Origin: Amphibalanus amphitrite
Taxonomy: Eukaryota > Arthropoda > Thecostraca > Balanomorpha > Balanidae
NCBI RefSeq assembly: GCF_019059575.1
Contig: NW_024883035.1
Span: 82,865-146,864 of the forward strand
Reading direction: 5' to 3'
DNA: 64,000 nucleotides
This document shows, piece by piece, positions 49,401 to 59,164 of this stretch; position 1 is the stretch's first letter; every line of letters begins with the position of its first letter. The position numbers and the translations under genes are program-made. Under the pieces are notes generated by a model, which did not search any database, was not told the DNA's origin, and saw only the letters and a program-made list of their open reading frames with translations.

Positions 49401-52400
49401 ATGGCGCTCAACACCTATGCGGAGGTAGTCAAAACGGGAAGTGGTCCCCAGAACCTAAACATCATCAACATGCCCATGGATGGGGACTGTATGTTCCATG
49501 CTATCTCGCGCGGCGTCGGAGGTGGGGTCATCGACGCGGAGATGTTGCGTTTCATGGTGGTTACTTACATGTGGGCTAACCGCGCCGACTTTGAGGGCTT
49601 CATCGTGGGAGACTTTGGGGAGTACTTGAACAGGAGGGTGGTGCCTAGGGCAGAGTGGGGCGCCGAGCCAGAGCTGACCGCGGCGGCTGCAGTTGTGAGG
49701 CGCCGGATCGTTGTCTGGCGCAATGGGCAGGTTATGCAGCGCCATGGGAACCCGGACCACCCCGAAATTCACGTGCGGTACACGGGGGTAATCGACGGAG
49801 GTCACTATGACCTCTATGCTGTGCCGCCGAGGTCACCATCCCCTCAGCCATCTCAGGCGGCCCGCGAAGCGCAGGTCGAGAAACCCTCCACTGAAAGCGG
49901 CAAGATCCCTCCAGTGTCTACCTCGCGCCGTTCCAAACGCGCAAAGACAGTTAAAACGATGCGGGGTAGGGGGAAAAGGACGTTCGCCTCCCATAAGGAG
50001 GCGTTCGATCTCGTGATAGGTAGTGTAGGCATCAATCAGGCGGTCCCGGCTCCATCTGAGCCTGTCGTATCTTCCCCCGTAATGTCCACCACATATGTAG
50101 AGGTCCCCGAAAAAATTGACGTCCAAGTGTCGAGCTCAGTGCCGACACTGCCGTCTGCACATAGTGCACAGTCCCCCCTGGTTACAGCAAAAGAGCCAGA
50201 AGCTAGCACCGTTGTCGGCTCCGAGGCTCAGAAGCCGGCTGACGCGCCGTGGGTGGAGGTTGGTAGGGTTAAGCGTGGCCGTGGCAAGGGTGGGAGGGCT
50301 GAACAAAGCGGACTTTCTCCCAATCGTGCTGTAACTGTAGATATTCTTGAAGACGGCGCCGCGCAGATACAGTTCCCCCCGCGGGCAATAGTGGTTCAGC
50401 CAGAAGCAAGGGCTGTAGGTGGGCCTCCGGTTAGGGGAAGGGCCCGTGGAGTTTTCGGGGTTCGTGGCAGGGGAAAGAAAGGTAGGCAGCCGACAAAGCG
50501 GGCGCCGTCGCGTAGTGTGAGTCCCAATGATTTGAACGTTAGCCTTTCAACGATTCGCTCCCCGGCTTCTGAGCCATCGGCCTCATCTGACAGGGTTCGA
50601 CGTGGGAGGGGTAAGGGAAGGAATCGTGGGTGGCGAACGGGGCGTCCCTCGACTGGCAGCGCTCCCAATGAAGAGATGACCGCTGCCAGTGATACACTCG
50701 CAGACACATTCGCGGAGGATGCGGGATTAGATACCAATGCATGTCAGACACCCCCTGAGATAGGGTCCGACAGGGAAAGTGCATCACCAGTGCACAGCGA
50801 ACCAGATACAAATCGTCCTGTGTCATATAGGCTAACTAACCCCTCAGACTTGAACAGAGTTTCATTTTTGACGCGCGCCATGCTCGAAGAGCTGGAAGAG
50901 CGCAGCAATAGTGATATAGTTATAGAATCCGTTCAGACTGACCTTTTAGGCGCAACATCCGATCTTAACGGTCCCTGGGCGTACAGGGATAGTACGAAGG
51001 TGGTTATCACTTATCTAACCGGGGAGATAGGAGAGCGGCGCCGGACCATTTGGCGCAATCTTTGTAAGCGGGGCTTTTGTGATCCGTCTCGGGGAAGTCT
51101 TGTTAACTTTAGGTTTTATTCCTGGTTGAGGTTTAAAGATTTCGCAAAGAAGTCTGGCCACTCAGTGGCAGACGTCCTTGACAGTGAATATCTTTTCATG
51201 AAAATTCTTGGTGAAGTTAACCGTTACTATTCAGTACACGCTCGCTATGTAGAGCAGGAGGGTCTAGAACCGCACAGAGGGCCACAACGCTGGGAGGATG
51301 CGTACAACTTGCTTAAGCTTTATTATTACGGTAGGGGGTGGTATATGTATTATAGAAAGACTACACTCCAGGAAGAATTTTCTAATATGTACGGACGGGA
51401 CGGATGGGAGCAATTTCAGGCCAATCCTCAGACGGACACAGTGTCCGAGCAACACTTTGAGCAGCTAATCAGGCAAGTTCATGAAAAAATTAGGAAAAAT
51501 CATGCCCGTTATACACACCTCTTTGAAACTTTTGCGGGTCCCCAATGTCATGAAGATAGGGCCTACACAACTCGCATAGGTTATGACCTTAAATTTACTT
51601 CACATCAGGCTAGTGCGCCGGGCGGCGGTCGCAACCGTCCGCCGCTCGCCGGTTCGCAGCAGACCGCAGACGTCAGCAGCGACGATGTAGGCCGTGAATT
51701 CCCAACCTTTTTCATTCGTCGCTGCTGTGAATGTGATAAACTTCGCGTGATAGACGGCAGAGCTGCCGCCAAATATCCGTTAGGCTCTTACACCTACGCC
51801 GGTGGGAAACAAACCATAAAGTTCACTTGTGACCGTCTGGTAGGTACTACCTGCGGCACAGCCATAGACATTGCGCAGTGCAGCCGCCAAGAGAAACCCT
51901 CAACATGGGTAGCGTTAGCTGTCAGCGAGCTCGGTGACCATTTGCCGCCGGCCGTCATCCGGCTACAGACATTGCGGGTACTGGACTCTGGGGATTGTAA
52001 GGAGGAAAATCAAATTATGGGCTCCTACTGCCATCGCGGGGATTCGGGATCCGTCGTGTGGCGTGACCGCGGCTCGCTCGTGACGCGGACCTCACCGGTA
52101 GGTAAAGTAACTGTAGGTTTAATGTCGCGCCGTAAACGTTTTCAGGCAATGCGGAACTTACCTTTCACGGCCGCTCGCTTCACGGTGGCCACTCCGCGCG
52201 AGGCCAAGTGTTGTCAGGCTTGGCACGATCCTATTGGGGACGGCATTGACCACGAGGATCCGTCGGTAGAGTTAACCGTAGGCTCTTTGCAGGTGCTCAG
52301 AGACCTGCATGCCGTGTATGATTCGCTTCGTCAAGTTCGTTGTATCATTTGTAAAAAACAAACGCCAGGGCTGCCGCATCCGGGCTGGGTAGTTCGTGTC

Positions 52401-55058
52401 CCGGAACGCGGCAACATGGTCCAGCTCGTGCCGGGAGGTATCGTAGACGACGCGCTGTCAAATTCAGAAATTTTGCGTAGAGATAACAAGTGTACGGTTA
52501 GGTTAGATCCGGAATTCTTCGGTGCCAACGGCACCGTTTTAACCGACCGCGAAGCCTTAGGCGTCTGCGTAACGTGCTCCCCCTCATTCCAAATTGACCC
52601 TTTGAATAATATCGTGCCGCGACCACTTGTGTCCGACACGGACCAGTCGCTGCCGTCTTCACAGGCCGGTGCGTCTGCCGATATGGCAGACGTTGCCGGC
52701 GATAGTCAGGATTCTGAGGAGCTAAATGGTCCCCGTACTCACATTTGCCCCTATTCTGCACGAAATTTAATGTCTACTGACGTTTATGGTGATGATGAGT
52801 ACCGTCTCTTTGTTAATTCGTGGACCCGTGCGGAAACCATGATTCTGCGCCCCGTTCATCTTACTGTTGCCGTGCTCAGATCCAGGGCGAATAACGTACC
52901 TTTCACAAAGCACGGATCAATTTGCTATCCCATGAAGCGTCCCGTCCAAGCCGCGCGTCTGCCTTGGTACGATTTTGCCCAGCTGCCGTTCATTGTCGTT
53001 CAACAAAACAGGCGTGACGGCACCCATTGCGAGGCTATGGTTAACATGGAGACAATTCTAAAAGCTAGGCACCTCATGGAAAGGCTAATGCCGTGCAAGT
53101 ACAATCCGCGAAACACGCGGCCGTTCTATCGCTTCGTGGCCGAGCAGTGGGTGCCATTTTCCAATGAAAATTTGCGGGAGCTTCAGAGTCGCCTTCCCGA
53201 ACGCAACCGTCCCTGCCAGCCACACGGTCTGCGCGTGCTTAACGTAGATGAGGTCCACGCGCGCGTCAATAAAGTTTTACATTTTAATCAGTTTGTTAAC
53301 TGGCTAGAGTCGGGCTTTCCGATGGCGGACATACTCCGCACCAGCTACTCACTGGAGCACGGGGGTGAGGGCGCGGACACGAGCGAGACTTGCTTGAAAA
53401 ATCTTTGGGATGAAATTCGCAATGCTGTCAGGGAGTCACGGGACGACGGGTCGGAAGACGATGACGATGTTAACGTAACGATACGACACGTAGTTCAGTG
53501 CGCGGTGGAGCGTCACTGGTTGTTAGCGCCGTCCGTCGAAGACGAGGCGGCAGGCACTGTTCCTCGCGGTTCTACGCTTCTGCTGATGTGCTGCGAGGAA
53601 CTCGAAATTCTAAGCCGTGAATTTGGTAATGACGAGGGCGGAGCCAGCGGCGTGGCGGTAGGCGGCGTTGCCGCACCCGAAAGTGAACGGCCGGAGGACA
53701 TTCGTCAGCGAGGACTGGCACAGACAGCCTTGCACCGTATTAGCATGCCTCCGGCCGACCGCGAGCATCCATTGCCGGAGTGGACGCCCGGCTATTTTCA
53801 GCTCTGTTTTCCAGACGTCTTTTTAACTGGTGATGCCGACCCGTTTCAGGAGCGGCCTGTTCTTATTCGCCAACCGATAACGACTTGGCGTCAGACGTAT
53901 TTGCACTGGCTAGCCCAGCAGCCAGAATCCGAGGGTAATATTGAGCTACAATTTGTAATAAGCAACCAAAAGAGTAGGGACTCTTCAAATCGCGATGCCA
54001 CCGTCGCTCTAAATCTGACCGATTTTCCAGATGGTCTCCCCACAAAACAGCAGCTAGTAGACGATCCCCAATTGTGCCGCACGCTGGCTCGCTCTCTGCT
54101 CTGTTTTCAAACAAAATTGGATGATTCGGATGCATTTTGGCGTGCACACAAGCACGAAATGATAGGCGCTATTCGTGATCTAGAAGACCCGCCGTCATGG
54201 CGGGTTGGTGACATTCCGCTCGTAGTTCATCTTTGGCAAACTAGGGCCGTCCCGTATAACCACCATCCCGCTATTCATCGTCTGTCTGACGGCGCAGCCG
54301 CCAGCGAAACACTTAGTGACGAGCAGTATTTACACGCTCGATTTGCCAACACCCTTAAGCATCCGGGCATCGTTTCGTGGGTCACAGCGTTCATTGGGGA
54401 AATGGACACCCTTGCGTTGGCGCGCGTGCGTTACTCCGCCACGTACCATATTGTGCGTGCGGAGTGGGGCGCGAACGCCAATCCTCACATTCACCGTAAT
54501 ATAATTAGTGAATCGTTTTCTACTTTCTTGCATCGTCTTCAGGTTCAGCTTCGCATTGAGGCTGAAAGGATTGACCGCGCGGCGCGCAACGAGGACCCAA
54601 CGCTGGCACGGGACACGTCCCGCAGCGCGGTCGAGACACAGGTGCGCGCGGCGTGGCAGTCTTGTCAGCAGTCCTACATTAGGCGCATTGAGAACATGTA
54701 CACAAATTGGAACGCGGGCTTTACTAAGGGTGGTCGGCGCACATTTGAATTTGCCTACGATAGGAAAACAACCGTTTGTCGCGCGCGAATGGCCGCCGAG
54801 CTCGATAGGGCCATGTCCTCCGGTGACTTTGCTTATATTGACCAGCTGTATGTGAGCGTAATTAACGGTACACTTCGCCACACGGGTCACAGCGGTAGGG
54901 GTACAGCACCGTCGCTGAAAGACGGATGTGCAGTTAAACGTCTGAAAGTCGACAAGGCAGCCACCGCGGAAGCACGTAGAGTAAATCCTAACGCGGCACC
55001 AGTGAAGAAAGAGGTTGTTCGGTGCAAAAAGGCGGATGCCTCGTCGTCTTCGGACTGA
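49401..55058 (+). CDS. Helitron ORF1: OTU domain, Helitron N-terminal domain and HUH motif (1885 aa)
   Basis: One intact frame of 1885 codons with an ATG in good context (AAAATGG). Residues 20-141 form an OTU cysteine-protease domain: DGDCMF with Asp27 and Cys30, WGAEPEL at 86-92, and His135 in GGHYDLYAV. Residues 175-415 are low-complexity and basic with RGRGK/RGKG repeats, likely nucleic-acid binding. Residues 515-740 are unrecognised. Cys pairs lie near 774-777 and 809-817, and GDSGS at 880-884. Residues 980-1300 (Cys-x2-Cys pairs, then RPVHLTVAVLR, KYNPRNT, ELQSRLPE) resemble the conserved region before Helitron Reps. The Rep N-part runs from about 1460 (GYFQLCFPDVFL) to the HUH motif, His1696-x-His1698, in AEWGANANPHIHRN. 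The C-terminus is a Lys/Arg tail ending SSSSD. The catalytic tyrosines are not in this frame but in ORF2. Confidence 0.87.
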   Translation: MALNTYAEVVKTGSGPQNLNIINMPMDGDCMFHAISRGVGGGVIDAEMLRFMVVTYMWANRADFEGFIVGDFGEYLNRRVVPRAEWGAEPELTAAAAVVRRRIVVWRNGQVMQRHGNPDHPEIHVRYTGVIDGGHYDLYAVPPRSPSPQPSQAAREAQVEKPSTESGKIPPVSTSRRSKRAKTVKTMRGRGKRTFASHKEAFDLVIGSVGINQAVPAPSEPVVSSPVMSTTYVEVPEKIDVQVSSSVPTLPSAHSAQSPLVTAKEPEASTVVGSEAQKPADAPWVEVGRVKRGRGKGGRAEQSGLSPNRAVTVDILEDGAAQIQFPPRAIVVQPEARAVGGPPVRGRARGVFGVRGRGKKGRQPTKRAPSRSVSPNDLNVSLSTIRSPASEPSASSDRVRRGRGKGRNRGWRTGRPSTGSAPNEEMTAASDTLADTFAEDAGLDTNACQTPPEIGSDRESASPVHSEPDTNRPVSYRLTNPSDLNRVSFLTRAMLEELEERSNSDIVIESVQTDLLGATSDLNGPWAYRDSTKVVITYLTGEIGERRRTIWRNLCKRGFCDPSRGSLVNFRFYSWLRFKDFAKKSGHSVADVLDSEYLFMKILGEVNRYYSVHARYVEQEGLEPHRGPQRWEDAYNLLKLYYYGRGWYMYYRKTTLQEEFSNMYGRDGWEQFQANPQTDTVSEQHFEQLIRQVHEKIRKNHARYTHLFETFAGPQCHEDRAYTTRIGYDLKFTSHQASAPGGGRNRPPLAGSQQTADVSSDDVGREFPTFFIRRCCECDKLRVIDGRAAAKYPLGSYTYAGGKQTIKFTCDRLVGTTCGTAIDIAQCSRQEKPSTWVALAVSELGDHLPPAVIRLQTLRVLDSGDCKEENQIMGSYCHRGDSGSVVWRDRGSLVTRTSPVGKVTVGLMSRRKRFQAMRNLPFTAARFTVATPREAKCCQAWHDPIGDGIDHEDPSVELTVGSLQVLRDLHAVYDSLRQVRCIICKKQTPGLPHPGWVVRVPERGNMVQLVPGGIVDDALSNSEILRRDNKCTVRLDPEFFGANGTVLTDREALGVCVTCSPSFQIDPLNNIVPRPLVSDTDQSLPSSQAGASADMADVAGDSQDSEELNGPRTHICPYSARNLMSTDVYGDDEYRLFVNSWTRAETMILRPVHLTVAVLRSRANNVPFTKHGSICYPMKRPVQAARLPWYDFAQLPFIVVQQNRRDGTHCEAMVNMETILKARHLMERLMPCKYNPRNTRPFYRFVAEQWVPFSNENLRELQSRLPERNRPCQPHGLRVLNVDEVHARVNKVLHFNQFVNWLESGFPMADILRTSYSLEHGGEGADTSETCLKNLWDEIRNAVRESRDDGSEDDDDVNVTIRHVVQCAVERHWLLAPSVEDEAAGTVPRGSTLLLMCCEELEILSREFGNDEGGASGVAVGGVAAPESERPEDIRQRGLAQTALHRISMPPADREHPLPEWTPGYFQLCFPDVFLTGDADPFQERPVLIRQPITTWRQTYLHWLAQQPESEGNIELQFVISNQKSRDSSNRDATVALNLTDFPDGLPTKQQLVDDPQLCRTLARSLLCFQTKLDDSDAFWRAHKHEMIGAIRDLEDPPSWRVGDIPLVVHLWQTRAVPYNHHPAIHRLSDGAAASETLSDEQYLHARFANTLKHPGIVSWVTAFIGEMDTLALARVRYSATYHIVRAEWGANANPHIHRNIISESFSTFLHRLQVQLRIEAERIDRAARNEDPTLARDTSRSAVETQVRAAWQSCQQSYIRRIENMYTNWNAGFTKGGRRTFEFAYDRKTTVCRARMAAELDRAMSSGDFAYIDQLYVSVINGTLRHTGHSGRGTAPSLKDGCAVKRLKVDKAATAEARRVNPNAAPVKKEVVRCKKADASSSSD

Positions 55059-56190
55059 ATCGGTCGTTGCGTCAGACTCTCACGATAGGCGTATAAAACA
55101 GTGTGAAACGGCGTGCAATGACGTGTGGATGGGAGGGCATGATCCATTCGCCGTCTTGCACATTTTGAATAACGTAGACGATAAAGCGGTCGTGCCGGCG
55201 TGGCTGGCGCGGCCGCCGTCTGTCGTTTGGGAAAGCGTAACTACAGACGATGGTGTAGCCTTTTCTTTCACAATGCAGTTGGCAATTGGGTCAGGTGATG
55301 CTAACGTAGAATACGCGCTAAAGTACGGCTTTAAGCCAGTTGCTCCCGTGCGAACTCCGGCCGATGTTCTTCTTACGGCTCTGGAGACGCGCGGCGCCAC
55401 CGCAAATATAGACGCTGGCGTAGTTATGAGAATGTATAATGCAGTTTCGTCGGCTAGGTGTCAATCAATCTTTCAGGCAATGCACAAAAATTGGCAGCTG
55501 CCTCTGCTGTATAGGAATATTCGCGCGCGCGGTTTCGGCTTTAGTGGTACTCGCCTTCTGCGGCCAATTTCTGCGGAAGATGCCGGAGAGTATGTGTTTG
55601 CTAGCCGTCTGGAGCATTTCAACGCGCGTCTAAATGATAATGTGCATCATGGCGGCATAGCTGCCGACGAGTTTCAGCGCGTTATGTCGGTGCGTCAATT
55701 TTTTGATACTTTTGTAGTCTCTGAGAAAAAGATAGGTGATCAAAAGGTAATGACAATTGGCCGTCGGCGTCACCAGGTTTGCGGGTCACGTGTGTGCGTC
55801 CGTCTGACGCCACACTACGGTAAAAGTAGCGCCAATCCGTCCAGGCAGGGCTTCTGGAAATACGCCCGCGATATTGTTCTTTGGTGTGAACCCTGCTTGC
55901 TCGCAGAGGACCTGATGCCGTCTCAGCAGGCTTCACCGGCTGAGGTGTGCATCCATTGGATCTGTAGGTACCATCGTCTGCTGTCAACAGGCTTAGACGT
56001 TCCGGCTTTTGTGCGGCGGTATTATAATCACTTTCACCCGTCTGACGCCAACGACGATTCGAGTGCGTCCGAGTCGTCGGATAGCGACGACCCGGATCCC
56101 GAAGATGAAGTTGTTTTAGAACAAAATGAACCAGTGGAGCCGGAGGCGAATGCGACGCGTTTGCCCGATCGTTTTATCAGACGGCTCTAG
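55036..56190 (+). CDS. Helitron ORF2: Rep tyrosine domain (384 aa)
   Basis: An ATG at 55036 overlaps the end of ORF1 by 23 bases in the +1 frame; two in-frame stops at 54982 and 55003 prevent a longer start except a TTG at 55015. The key motif is NVEYALKYGFK, with Tyr93 and Tyr97 spaced Tyr-x3-Tyr as in Helitron Rep nucleases, whose two tyrosines cut and join DNA strands. Further on, RRRHQVCGSRVCVRLTPHYG and NPSRQGFWKYARDIVL match the Rep-helicase linker of Helitrons (basic motif, then 'Asn ... Tyr-Ala-Arg ... Leu'). The protein ends in an acidic Ser/Asp/Glu region and RFIRRL. It may be translated on its own, be joined to ORF1 by a frameshift in the 55015-55058 window, or be one half of a broken gene. 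Confidence 0.78.
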   Translation: MPRRLRTESVVASDSHDRRIKQCETACNDVWMGGHDPFAVLHILNNVDDKAVVPAWLARPPSVVWESVTTDDGVAFSFTMQLAIGSGDANVEYALKYGFKPVAPVRTPADVLLTALETRGATANIDAGVVMRMYNAVSSARCQSIFQAMHKNWQLPLLYRNIRARGFGFSGTRLLRPISAEDAGEYVFASRLEHFNARLNDNVHHGGIAADEFQRVMSVRQFFDTFVVSEKKIGDQKVMTIGRRRHQVCGSRVCVRLTPHYGKSSANPSRQGFWKYARDIVLWCEPCLLAEDLMPSQQASPAEVCIHWICRYHRLLSTGLDVPAFVRRYYNHFHPSDANDDSSASESSDSDDPDPEDEVVLEQNEPVEPEANATRLPDRFIRRL

Positions 56191-56246
56191 ACGCCATGCT
56201 AGGTAATCGGGGGGGATGATAGGTCGGCGGATGATGGGGAAGCAAA

Positions 56247-58590
56247 TTGCGTACCAGGGTGGCCGCGGCCGGCATTGCCAATCCGGCTGGTTTTGATTTT
56301 CAGGCAGACTGGCTAGGAGACAGGCCAGTTAATCCCGACCTAGTGCGTCGCAATTATCGTAGGCTAGTCGCTAGCGGTACAGGAGACGTCGCACACGCAC
56401 CGCTGGCTGCCCTCTCAGGGCGTCAGCGCGTGCTGTCGGCGGTTTTAAAGCGCTATTTAACGCAACAGAGGGAATTTGCTTGCTCGCGTCGCCAGTGGGA
56501 TACATACGATAGGCAGGTTAAGCAGTGGCGTCTGGCGGCTCATCGCGTCAGGTCCCACCCGTCAGACCGGATATTGTAGACTTGCGGCAAACGCCGCCGA
56601 AGGCTGCGCGCGTTCTTGCTAGGATCCCGGTGCCGGCAAATCTTTACTTTGCGTTCGGCCGTGCATCATCTCAGTGAAATGTTAGGTGATGATTTTGCAA
56701 GTGGACGGATGTAGTTAAATTGTCGGCGCCGACAGGATGTGCGTCTTTTCACATGGCGCATGGCGCCACTACCATTCACCGCTTATACGCCCATCAGCGT
56801 GGGCCAAACAGGGACGAGCCGCTGGCCGAGGATAGCCGTCGCTTTTTGCAGCTTTGTGATAGCCTTAGTACTGAGCTAGGTTTGATAATTTTTGACGAAT
56901 TTTCAATGATTCAGCGTCGCATGATACGTTGGGTAATGCAGCGTCTCGGTCAGGCAGGTGTTAACATGGATCACATAGGTGTCCTGTTTGTCGGTGATCC
57001 AGCGCAATTTTTCCAATCGGGGATGTTCCTATTTGGAGCTTGCGTCAGCGCTCGGACGACGGTAATGCATGCTGTGAGGCCTCTATTTTGGGTATGGCAT
57101 CTTTCCGTGAACTTTTCAGAATGCCGGCGCTTGACACTTTGCCAGGGTATGAAACGTGGAGAAAAACGCTAGGTGTAAACCGCGCTGATCTTAGTGACCG
57201 CGTACGTGCGGAAGTAGCTCGTTTTCGCGCCGCCGCGTACGACGGCGACTATGAAACTGTTTATTTAAATGAGGTGCGTCGTACTGTTGAAAATGACGAG
57301 GTAGCCGCAAAATTTACTAAGGAGATTCTTCCGTCCATGAGATACGGTAAGGCCACCCCGGAGAAAATTCAGTGGCTCAAGGAAAACTGTGCCACAACTG
57401 AGGATTTGTCTGCCGATCCTGCGTGGAAATGTGCTATAACGTTACATGGGTATCACTGGTTTAGTGAGTGGGCTGCAAACCGTTCAACAGTAGAATCTGA
57501 TAATGCTCGTGCTCTGGTTAATTTTGCTGCAGATAGGAGCGCTCACGTCATGGCCGTAAATTCACAGCACATGCCAGCCAGGAAGGCTCAGAAATTACAA
57601 AATTATCGGCAAAAGAGTTTCGCGCGGTGCCTTCGGTTCTCTTTGCGTGTAGGGGTCTGCCGCTGATGCTGCTAGAAAATGTAGCACCCAGCTTCGGGCT
57701 ATTTAACGGGTCTCAGGTAGAGTTTGTGGTCCCCTATATCTAGAAGATGATTGCTCGTGACTATTAGCCGTCGCGACTTTGCGGAAAAATACGTGTTGAA
57801 GGTGTGACACTTGTGGAGCCTATCGACACGCCCCATTCAGATAGGGAAAACGTTTATCAGGTGCCGGTGGGAAGCGTCATCGTTAAAGTAAATGGCAATG
57901 ATTTAGAGGGTAACTGTCTGGATGAACTAGTGGCCACCGCGGACCCTGTTAAGCTAGTTTTGCGCACACCAAGTGTGCGCCTCATTTGCCCGAGTTTTGT
58001 CGTTCGTGTTCCTGGCTATACCGCCAACGGTGGTCAAACGTTCTAGGCATAAAGACGCAGATGATCTTGTTCCCATCCGTGCAGTGAAACGCGGCCGTGC
58101 ATCTCGCAAAAAGGGCAGCGCTGTTTTCTGAAGATAACTGTTCTGAATTTCGCGTAGGTTTTCCGCTCGAGGGGGCAGCGCGTTTACCGGCTTTAAAGGC
58201 CAGGGTGCCACTTTGTCTCGGGTAGAAGTTAAAGTAAAGGAATGGGTGGGCAATCCGGGCTTTTGGACTGTCGTAGTTTCGCGCGTTAAACATCCAAAGC
58301 ACATGTACATTCCTGAGACAGAATGGCCTACCGCGCAGGAAATAAATGTTCAGGCCTTAATGATGACGTCATTGAAGCAGAAATTTTTGAGCGCCAAATG
58401 CGCATTAATGCCGCCAAAACGTGGCGTCTTTACGTAGAGATAGAGGGCGGAGCTGAATGGTCGGGAGCAAAATTTGATTGCAGATTACGTACACAGGGCG
58501 TGGAGACAGCATCATGTCAGGACGTAGGTGAAATTGTTTTGCAATGTCTCGCTGCTTCCGGCAGACATGTACAATGGTGGAAGTCGTAGC
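56247..58590 (+). pseudogene. Helitron PIF1-type helicase, broken by several frame changes
   Basis: Helicase motifs appear in order but in changing frames. LSGRQRVLSAVLKRYL (about 56410) is the Q-like start. DPGAGKSL (56623) is Walker A, with a stop codon just before it. SAPTGCASFHMAHGATTIHR (about 56721) is motif Ia. LGLIIFDEFSMIQ (Walker B Asp-Glu at 56894-56899) and VLFVGDPAQFF follow. LPSMRYGKATPEKIQWLKEN (57334) and GLPLMLLENVAPSFGLFNGS (about 57652) come next. PSFVVRVPGYTANGGQ (57990) and a VPIRAVKRG piece (58034-58131) follow. Last is SAFTGFKGQGATLSRVEV (58177-58230), the PIF1 'TIHKSQG' region, then VVVSRVKHPKHMYIPE. At least six frame changes separate these blocks. As it stands no functional helicase can be read; decay or assembly indels could explain it. 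Confidence 0.8.
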
Positions 58591-58677
58591 GGTTATAAAC
58601 AAATGTTAGCTACAGAAGAAAGCCTGATACTCGCCAGGCCCATCTATTTGACTCAGTCCAAACACAGACAGCTAGAG

Positions 58678-59164
58678 ATGAGTGTTCCCAAGCGTAAGCG
58701 GTCTTCAACCGGGGCTAAAAGGCCAGCGTCCACTTCAGTTAGTCGCGGACGACCCGCCAAGCGGGGTCGCAAAACTGGTAGGCCTGCACAGTAATGCTAT
58801 CTTTTCATCGGATAGAATACGACCGACACTATGTCACGCGCGTGTCAATGGGCTCCACAAGGTGGTTACGTTACGTGTTTGGAAGCAGAATATCACACAG
58901 GTCGGTGTTGAATTCGGGTCTGGGAGGCCTAGGCCAACCGGTATTTCTTTCTTTCTGCCCTTAGCCCTTTCTACCGTAGGAGCTTCCGGAGTTTCTTTCC
59001 TTACACACCCATCAGCAGTGCACAACTGCACATTTTTACGCTGGTCCGGTGCCATTAATAACGCTCATGGTGTATGCACCAGCTGGTCAATACGCGTCAC
59101 TGGTAGGAAGCTGTCAAAAAGTGGTACTAGGTCGCTAGGCGTTCATTCTATTATACCTAGGTAG
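58678..59164 (+). CDS. Downstream Helitron ORF, unrecognised, one frame change
   Basis: An ATG at 58678 opens 38 codons of basic, AT-hook-like sequence (PKRKRS, SRGRPAKRGRKTGRPAQ) and stops at 58792-58794. The next frame is open from before 58682 to a stop at 59162 and reads on as SSDRIRPTLCHARVNGLHKV, VTLRVWKQNITQVGVEFGSG and ends GVHSIIPR. The second part has balanced codon use like ORF1 and an alternating hydrophobic pattern, so it is probably coding; it may join the basic N-terminus by a one-base change near 58790. The family is unknown. Position suggests an accessory protein of the transposon, or the C-terminal end of the helicase polyprotein. Confidence 0.45.

Larger units (their letters stand above)
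49401..59164 (+). mobile_element. Helitron-superfamily transposon, coding part; OTU-bearing
   Basis: ORF1 carries an OTU signature and the HUH half of a rolling-circle nuclease, ORF2 the catalytic tyrosines, and the following frames a PIF1-type helicase, in the order and orientation of a Helitron. An OTU domain is known from the Helentron/Helitron2 lineage, which makes that lineage the nearest comparison. The span given is the coding part only. The true ends are not found; a 7 bp stem hairpin at 59332-59349 may mark the 3' end. The 5' end should lie within a few hundred bases upstream of 49401. Confidence 0.88.

Noticed and set aside
49401-58590. Endogenous virus instead of a Helitron
   Set aside because: OTU plus HUH nuclease plus PIF1 helicase in this order, with the Helitron N-terminal region, fits Helitrons; no capsid or polymerase gene is visible.
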